12,168 nucleotides of DNA, from the NCBI GenBank assembly GCA_015484715.1, contig WFUY01000217.1:1-12168 (forward strand), in the 5' to 3' direction. How positions within the stretch are numbered: position 1 is the first letter of the stretch; the number at the start of each line of letters is the position of its first letter. The notes below the pieces were generated by a model. That model made no database searches. It was not told where the DNA came from and saw only the letters and a list, made by a program, of their open reading frames with translations. Positions 5,869 through 12,168 of this stretch are shown one piece after another. The translations under genes were made by a program, and so were the position numbers. Source of the DNA: Thermoflexales bacterium (lineage in GTDB: Bacteria > Chloroflexota > Anaerolineae > S140-20).

Positions 5869-7848
5869 ATGAACGTCGTAGACGAGATCAAGGAACGGCT
5901 GGACATCGTGGACTTCGTCTCCCGCCACGTCCAGCTCCAGAAGACAGGACGGAACTACAAGGGGCTCTGTCCTTTCCACAGTGAACGGACCCCTTCCTTC
6001 GTAGTTTTCCCCGAAACCCAGACCTGGCACTGCTTCGGCGCTTGCAACGAAGGGGGGGACATCTTTTCCTTCGTGATGAAGAAGGAAGGGTGGGATTTCC
6101 GCACCGCACTGGAAGAGCTGGCCCAGCAGGCCGGCGTCACTTTGCAGCCAAGGACGCCCGAACGGGCTGCCGAGCAGGAGCAGTACCAACGGCTGCGGGA
6201 ACTCCTGGTCGAAGCGACTACCTACTTTCACAACCTGCTGCTGAAAGCCCCCCAGGCCGAGTCCGCCCGCGCCTATGTAGCGCAACGGGGCCTCAACAGC
6301 GAGACGGTTGAGCGCTTTCAACTGGGCTACAGCCTGGACGATTGGCACGCCCTGGAACGCTACCTGGAGAGCCGGGGATACGAACGGGCCGAGATGGTTC
6401 AGGCCGGCCTCCTGGTGGAGCGGGAGGAGGATGGCCGGACCTACGACCGCTTCCGAGGCCGGCTGATGATCCCCATCCGGGACTCCCGGGGCCGGGTGGT
6501 GGGCTTCGGAGCCCGCACCCTGGACCCCGAGGGCGTGCCCAAGTACATCAACTCGCCTCAGACGCCCCTCTTCGACAAGAGCCGCCTGCTCTTTGGCTTC
6601 TCCTTCGCCCGTCCGGCCATTCGGGCGATGGAGACGGCGGTGATCGTCGAGGGGTATATGGACGTGATGCAGGCCCATCAGGCCGGCTTCACCAACGTCG
6701 TGGCCCAGATGGGCACAGCCTTGACCGAGGAACACCTGCGTCAGCTTCACCGATACGCCCGGCGCATCATCCTGGCCCTCGACCCCGACGCGGCCGGCAG
6801 TCGGGCCACCCTGCGAGGGCTGGACGTGGCCCGAGAGGCGCTGAGCGACGCCTGGGAGCCCGTCTTCGATCCCCGAGGCCTCCTCCGATACGAGAGTCGG
6901 CTGGGCACCGATCTGCGGGTCCTCACCTTGCCTCGAGGATGGGACCCCGACGATCTGATCCGTGACGATCCTGACCGCTGGGCCGCCCTGGTCGAAGAGG
7001 CCGTCCCCCTGGTGGACTACTACTTCGCCGCCGTCCTCGAAGGGCGGGAGTTGGAGGACCCGGCCGAGAAGTCCCGGGCCGCTCAGGCCCTGCTTCCCAT
7101 CATCCACGAGATTGCCGACCCGGTCCAGCGGGACCACTACCTTCAGAAACTGGCCCGGTTGCTGCGGGTGGATGAACGGACCCTGCTGGCCCAATGGAGG
7201 GGGCGCCGATCCCGGCGAGCCCCTGCCCGTCGGCCTGCCCAGCAGCCGGTATCCGAGCCGGGTGCGTCCCGCCGTCGCCTGGACCTGGAGAGCTACTGCC
7301 TGGCCCGTCTGGTGACCCATCCTGCCCTCCTGGCTGATGTGGATGCCGCCCTCGTCCAGGCGGGGTTGGATCCCTTGCTGCCGGGGGACTTCGAGGAGAG
7401 TCACAATCGGGCGCTCTTCCAGGCCCTGCGCCGGGCTCTGGAAGAGCGGGAGCCGGACACCGTGCCGGCGTGGCTGGAGTCCACGCTGGAGCCGTGGCTG
7501 TTGGAGCATCTGCAATCCCTTCGGACGCTGGATACAGCTCCTCTCCTCTTGAGCGAGCCACGCTGGTTGCGGGAGGTCCGAGCGCTCCCAGAGTCGGGGG
7601 AGGTGAGCGAGGAGAAACTCAGGGAAGACCTGGTCACTAGCGTGCTTCGTCTGAGAGAACGCCATCTCCGGCAGCGGAGCCAGGAACTGCGCTTCCTCAT
7701 TCAGGAACTCCAGGAAGAACCCGGATCGGACTTGGAGATGCCTCGCCGAACGATGCGTGCTTACACCCAGACGCTTCAGCGTCTGCAACGGGCGTTGGCG
7801 CTCCGATCTCCCGAAGGACGATGGAGGGTGATGTCGGGACAGGTGTGA
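5869..7848 (+). CDS. dnaG: DNA primase DnaG
   Basis: DnaG makes the short RNA primers for leading- and lagging-strand DNA synthesis and works with the replicative helicase DnaB. The 659-aa protein has the bacterial three-part layout. The CHC2-type zinc-binding domain spans about residues 1-95, with ligands Cys34, His37, Cys55 and Cys59. The spacing in the last pair is C-x3-C (CFGAC). The catalytic core covers about 110-370, with NYKG and the basic [13 protein letters not shown] segment (193-205). Its TOPRIM part carries EGYMD (Glu261) and DPDAAG (Asp305, Asp307), which bind the metal ions. The C-terminal helicase-interaction domain spans about 470-640, after an Arg/Pro-rich linker (445-470). 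The N-terminus matches the family start MxVVDEIKxRLDIV, so the ATG is secure even though no Shine-Dalgarno is visible. Poor initiation would fit the low primase level known from other bacteria. rpoD follows after 19 bp. Confidence 0.98.
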   Translation: MNVVDEIKERLDIVDFVSRHVQLQKTGRNYKGLCPFHSERTPSFVVFPETQTWHCFGACNEGGDIFSFVMKKEGWDFRTALEELAQQAGVTLQPRTPERAAEQEQYQRLRELLVEATTYFHNLLLKAPQAESARAYVAQRGLNSETVERFQLGYSLDDWHALERYLESRGYERAEMVQAGLLVEREEDGRTYDRFRGRLMIPIRDSRGRVVGFGARTLDPEGVPKYINSPQTPLFDKSRLLFGFSFARPAIRAMETAVIVEGYMDVMQAHQAGFTNVVAQMGTALTEEHLRQLHRYARRIILALDPDAAGSRATLRGLDVAREALSDAWEPVFDPRGLLRYESRLGTDLRVLTLPRGWDPDDLIRDDPDRWAALVEEAVPLVDYYFAAVLEGRELEDPAEKSRAAQALLPIIHEIADPVQRDHYLQKLARLLRVDERTLLAQWRGRRSRRAPARRPAQQPVSEPGASRRRLDLESYCLARLVTHPALLADVDAALVQAGLDPLLPGDFEESHNRALFQALRRALEEREPDTVPAWLESTLEPWLLEHLQSLRTLDTAPLLLSEPRWLREVRALPESGEVSEEKLREDLVTSVLRLRERHLRQRSQELRFLIQELQEEPGSDLEMPRRTMRAYTQTLQRLQRALALRSPEGRWRVMSGQV

Positions 7849-7867
7849 TCTTCTGAGGCAATGTCTG

Positions 7868-9535
7868 ATGACTGAGCAAAAGCAGGACCCCACCAACCCG
7901 GAATCCTTCTTGGATCAACTGGTCGAGCAAGGCATCCGTCAGCGTTACCTCACGGATCAGGACATCCAGGCTGCTTTGACGGAGGCTTCCGTGGAGTCGT
8001 TAAACGCATTCTATCGTCGTCTGGCGGAGGAAGGTATCGAGATCCTCCCTGTCGAGGAACCCTCAGAAGGTCCGGCCCTAGAGGAGTTGGAGGCCCTGGA
8101 GAAGACAGCCCCGGAGAAAGAGGAACTCCTGACCGAAGAGATCGAGGCGGAAATCGAGGAATTGGCCGATGACCCGGTCCGTATGTACCTTCGGGAGATC
8201 GGCCAGATCCCCTTACTCACCCCTGATGAGGAGATGCGCCTTTCCACCCAGATGGCTGCGCTAGATTACTTGAACACCTTGGCCGACCAGCTTCGGGAAG
8301 AGCAGGGGGGAGAACCGACACCCGCCGAACTGCTGAAGGTAGCCTATAGGGAACTGCGGGCCCACTGGAAGCAGGCCCTTGAGACCGGCCAGGAGCTGGG
8401 CGTCGAGCCTCCCGGTCTGGATCTCTTCATCCAGGAGGCCAGGGCCTTGCGTCGGCACTGGCGGCAGGATGCGCCCTCTCGCTTCCGGGCCTTCATCGAA
8501 GAGGGGAAGGCCAATGAACAGGAGGAGACTTGGAAGGTCCTAACCGATGCCCTCTTTGCCCTTTACCAAGGTCTCTACCTGCTCCCGGAGCCGCTCTTGG
8601 ACCGCCTGATGGCCCACTACCGGCGATACCGACGGCTGCCCCGCCCCTCGACCTTTGACCGATGGCTGCGCGAGCTCGAAGAAGCGGTCCTGCACAGGAA
8701 CCTGGAGCAGCTTGAGACCTGGTCGGCGGAAGCCAAACAGGCGCTCATCCGGTCCAACCTGCGCCTGGTAGTCAGCGTCGCCAAGCGGTATATGGGTCGG
8801 GGGATCGCCTTTCTGGACCTGATTCAGGAGGGGAACATTGGGCTCCTGCGGGCCGTGGAGAAGTTCGACCACACCAAGGGGTACAAGTTCTCCACCTACG
8901 CGACCTGGTGGATCCGTCAGGCTATCAGCCGGGCTATCGCTGATCAAGCCCGCACCATCCGCATTCCGGTCCATATGGTCGAGACGATCAACCGGCTGCA
9001 CCGGGTTCAGCGGGACCTGGCCCAGGAATTGGGACGGGAGCCGACGTCGGAAGAGATTGCCCTAGAGATGGATTTCCTGGAGCCCCAGGAGGTGGTTGCC
9101 ATCCAACAGGCCTGGGCGGTGGGTGAGCGGCCTGAACCGGCGCTGCAACGCAAGCTTCGCCGGGCTGCCGCGAAGGTACGGCGCATTGTCCGTCTCTCTC
9201 AAGAGCCGATGTCCTTGGAGATGCCGGTGGGCAACGAGGAATCCAGCGAACTGGGCGATTTCATCGAGGACGAGTCCATCCCTGGCCCGGCGGACATTGC
9301 TTCCAACGAGCTCCTGAAGAAGCACGTGCGGGAGATCCTGGATCACCTCACAGAGAGAGAGCGTGAGGTCCTGGAGATGCGCTTCGGGCTCAAGGACGGC
9401 GAGGGCCACACTTTGGAGGAAGTCGGACAGGCCTTTGGTGTCACCCGCGAACGGATTCGACAGATCGAGGCGAAAGCGCTCCGCAAGCTTCGCCATCCTT
9501 TCCGCAGTCGTCAGTTGCGGGACTACTTGGGGTAG
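7868..9535 (+). CDS. rpoD: Primary (housekeeping) RNA polymerase sigma factor
   Basis: This 555-aa sigma-70 group 1 factor directs RNA polymerase to housekeeping promoters. Region 1.1 spans about residues 14-60, followed by an acidic Glu-rich linker (62-100). Region 1.2 starts at [17 protein letters not shown] (101-117), and a long non-conserved insert covers about 131-285. Region 2 includes [15 protein letters not shown] (298-312), [18 protein letters not shown] (317-334) and the -10 recognition/melting stretch [17 protein letters not shown] (337-353). Region 3 spans about 365-465. Region 4 has helix-turn-helix [20 protein letters not shown] (515-534), which reads the -35 box. Region 3 contains about 29 residues more than the usual RpoD (around 402-433). 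The start ATG has GAGG nine bases upstream; an ATG seven bases earlier meets a stop at once. It follows dnaG after 19 bp, so both are likely on one transcript. A terminator hairpin lies 35 bp downstream. Confidence 0.98.
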   Translation: MTEQKQDPTNPESFLDQLVEQGIRQRYLTDQDIQAALTEASVESLNAFYRRLAEEGIEILPVEEPSEGPALEELEALEKTAPEKEELLTEEIEAEIEELADDPVRMYLREIGQIPLLTPDEEMRLSTQMAALDYLNTLADQLREEQGGEPTPAELLKVAYRELRAHWKQALETGQELGVEPPGLDLFIQEARALRRHWRQDAPSRFRAFIEEGKANEQEETWKVLTDALFALYQGLYLLPEPLLDRLMAHYRRYRRLPRPSTFDRWLRELEEAVLHRNLEQLETWSAEAKQALIRSNLRLVVSVAKRYMGRGIAFLDLIQEGNIGLLRAVEKFDHTKGYKFSTYATWWIRQAISRAIADQARTIRIPVHMVETINRLHRVQRDLAQELGREPTSEEIALEMDFLEPQEVVAIQQAWAVGERPEPALQRKLRRAAAKVRRIVRLSQEPMSLEMPVGNEESSELGDFIEDESIPGPADIASNELLKKHVREILDHLTEREREVLEMRFGLKDGEGHTLEEVGQAFGVTRERIRQIEAKALRKLRHPFRSRQLRDYLG

Positions 9536-9570
9536 ATGCCCAACGTCCTGCCATCCCCAACCCTTCTATG

Positions 9571-9600
9571 CAAGAGCCCACGGTTCCCCGTGGGCTCTTG
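9571..9600 (+). terminator. Terminator hairpin after rpoD
   Basis: CAAGAGCCCACGG (9571-9583) pairs perfectly with CCGTGGGCTCTTG (9588-9600) around a TTCC loop, giving a 13-bp stem. The following bases TCCTCTT are pyrimidine-rich but not a true T-run. Its place between two convergent genes (rpoD and the MFS gene) supports a termination role, perhaps in both directions. Confidence 0.75.
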
Positions 9601-9676
9601 TCCTCTTGGGATCAACGGGTGGGGCCCGTTGCTTCACGGCACGTTTCGCGCCCATTCCCTTTCGCCCTTGCCAGGG

Positions 9677-9706
9677 CGCGGACCCGGCGGGTCGGACGGG
9701 TCCGCG
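9677..9706 (-). terminator. Possible terminator of the MFS transporter gene
   Basis: CGCGGACCCG (9677-9686) pairs with CGGGTCCGCG (9697-9706) around a 10-nt loop. It sits just 3 bp after the stop codon of the minus-strand transporter. No T-run follows on the minus strand, so termination would need a factor or the second hairpin at 9571-9600. A smaller 6-bp stem (9663-9668 with 9673-9678) overlaps it. Confidence 0.35.
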
Positions 9707-9709
9707 AGC

Positions 9710-11041
<1,332 letters not shown>

Positions 11042-11047
11042 CGTGCT

Positions 11048-11070
11048 CTCCTCCTTTGTGTGAATTCGTG
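11048..11070 (-). repeat. CACAAAGG/CACGAA words at the MFS ribosome-binding site
   Basis: On the minus strand CACGAA (11070 down to 11065) and CACAAAGGAGGAG (11060 down to 11048) precede the MFS start codon. The second contains its Shine-Dalgarno AAGGAGG. The same words in similar order precede ppdK (2561-2592). They may be copies of a short dispersed intergenic repeat, or simply similar leaders. Confidence 0.4.
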
Positions 11071-11124
11071 TGAAGGGAGGCAGTGGGTGAAACGGGTCAA
11101 CGAGTCAGCGAGGGGTGAGGCAGA

Positions 11125-12168
11125 TCAGGGTGCCGGTGGGGTCGGCGTGGCGTAGGGCGGGATGGCCTCGGGAGGCAGGGGCGTCAGCGGGAGGCCGAAG
11201 TAGGCCTCGACCACCTGCCGGAAGAGCGGAGCAGCGACGGCGGAACCCTCACCGGCGTTCTCCACCAGGACGACGACGACGATCTGGGGGTCATCGGCCG
11301 GAGCGTAGCCGGCGAACCAGGCATGGGGCAGGGCCTCCGCGCCAGGGGCTTCGGCGGTGCCCGTCTTGCCGGCCACAGGAATGCTCAGCCCTCGGAAGCG
11401 GTGGAAGGCGGTGCCCCCCCATCGTTGGGTTGCCCCTTCCATACCTCGGCGGATGGCTGCCAGCGTCTCCTCGGAGACAGGGAGGCGTTCCACAGCTTGT
11501 ACCGGGAAGGGTTCCTCGGGCACTGAACCGTCGGGGGCCGCACCGATCCGGTCTATCACCCGGGGACGGTAGAGGATGCCCCCGTTGACGATAGCGGCCA
11601 CGTAGCGGGCGACCTGGAGGGGCGTCACTGTCAAGAAGCCCTGACCGATGGCCAGGTTGACTCCATCACCGGCCGACCATCCCTCGCCCAGGTTCTCCAG
11701 CTTCCACCGAGGATCGGGAACCAGGCCAGCCACTTCGGGGATGCCGACGATGCCGGTGGGCTGTCCCAGCCCGAAAGCCCGGGCGAAGTCGGACAGAAGC
11801 TGGGGATCTTGGGTGAAGAGGGCCAGGCCAACATCGTAGAAGTAAGGGTCGCAGGAACGCTCCAGCCCCTGCACCAGCGTGATCGTCCCATGTCCCCCTT
11901 CCAGCCAGTCCTTCTTGATGGCCCCCGGCCCCAGCCCGGTCCAGATGCCGGTGCAGGTGTAGAGCGTGTCAGGCGTGTACTTGCCTTTCTCCAGAGCTGC
12001 AGCCATCGTGATGATCTTGAAGACCGAGCCCAGGGGGTAGATGCCCTGGGTTGCCCGGTTGAGCAGGGGGCGGCGGGGATCAGCGAGGATGGCCGTCCGC
12101 TGGTTGCCGGCCAGCGGGGCGACGAAAGCGTTGGGATCGAAAGACGGGCCGCTGGCCATCGCCAGCAC
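11125..12168 (-). CDS. Class B penicillin-binding protein (PBP2-like), C-terminal part; start beyond window
   Basis: Visible are the last 347 residues of a peptidoglycan D,D-transpeptidase that cross-links the cell wall on the outer face of the membrane. The three penicilloyl-serine transferase motifs are present, counted from the first codon in the window: SVFK (catalytic Ser48, Lys51), SCD (105-107) and KTGT (268-271). The second motif as S-x-D followed by PYFYDVG, and the sequence GWSAGDGVNLAIGQG, favour the PBP2/MrdA elongation type over FtsI. The first visible codons encode VLAMASGPSFDPN, normally found in the middle of such proteins. The start, membrane anchor and dimerisation domain must therefore lie beyond the right edge; the GTG there is a valine codon and not a start. 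The C-terminus ends in a Pro/Thr-rich tail (PPEAIPPYATPTPPAP). The MFS gene follows 83 bp downstream. Confidence 0.93.
   Translation of the reverse strand: MLAMASGPSFDPNAFVAPLAGNQRTAILADPRRPLLNRATQGIYPLGSVFKIITMAAALEKGKYTPDTLYTCTGIWTGLGPGAIKKDWLEGGHGTITLVQGLERSCDPYFYDVGLALFTQDPQLLSDFARAFGLGQPTGIVGIPEVAGLVPDPRWKLENLGEGWSAGDGVNLAIGQGFLTVTPLQVARYVAAIVNGGILYRPRVIDRIGAAPDGSVPEEPFPVQAVERLPVSEETLAAIRRGMEGATQRWGGTAFHRFRGLSIPVAGKTGTAEAPGAEALPHAWFAGYAPADDPQIVVVVLVENAGEGSAVAAPLFRQVVEAYFGLPLTPLPPEAIPPYATPTPPAP

Noticed and set aside
5485..7896. 803-aa open frame on the minus strand
   Set aside because: It is antisense to both the Rpn-tail gene and dnaG and ends in the complement of the GLQQ repeats. The zinc-finger and TOPRIM motifs on the plus strand settle the coding strand.
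12160..12168. GTG at the right edge as start of the penicillin-binding protein
   Set aside because: The codons encode VLAMAS, a mid-protein motif of class B PBPs, and the membrane anchor is missing, so the gene continues beyond the window.

Overview
The window is GC-rich, densely coding bacterial DNA with nine genes: eight complete and one cut by the right edge. The best taxonomic guess is a Chloroflexota (Anaerolineae/Thermoflexia-like, possibly thermophilic) bacterium. That rests on memory of the family features (the extended RpoD with an extra stretch in region 3, the DnaG sequence style, and GLQQ-repeat Rpn-tail genes). No search was run, so the placement is moderate at best.

Layout. Positions 32-2303 (minus strand) hold three membrane-protein genes read right to left: an unrecognised multi-spanning protein, a small CmpB-like (PF06541-type) membrane protein, and an ABC-2 type permease. 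Its ATPase partner is not visible and could lie beyond the left edge. Positions 2304-2600 are a divergent promoter region with a near-consensus sigma-70 promoter towards ppdK and a weaker one towards the minus-strand genes. Positions 2601-5354 (plus) encode a full-length pyruvate phosphate dikinase with all catalytic motifs. Next come a 32-bp palindrome made of two small palindromes, a probable promoter, and a 105-aa stand-alone protein that looks like the C-terminal tail of an Rpn/DUF4351-family protein, with eight GLQQ-type repeats. It is followed on the same strand by dnaG (5869-7848) and rpoD (7868-9535), the core of the macromolecular synthesis operon, with a strong terminator hairpin at 9571-9600. 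Convergent on the minus strand are a UMF1/Atg22-like MFS transporter (9710-11041) and, upstream of it, the C-terminal transpeptidase part of a PBP2-like class B penicillin-binding protein (from 11125 past the right edge).

How the genes fit together. dnaG and rpoD couple replication priming to housekeeping transcription. The Rpn-tail gene lies 75 bp upstream, in the slot that rpsU fills in the classical operon. ppdK interconverts pyruvate and PEP and appears to be transcribed alone. The PBP fragment and the MFS gene may be co-transcribed.

I did not find a convincing undescribed defence, CRISPR or mobile system. The more unusual points are the Rpn-tail gene with its 48-bp higher-order duplication in front of dnaG-rpoD, the paired GTGCC-N-GGCAC palindromes upstream of it, short dispersed-type repeat words that appear to supply Shine-Dalgarno sequences, and a heptamer run directly before a permease start that has no Shine-Dalgarno.
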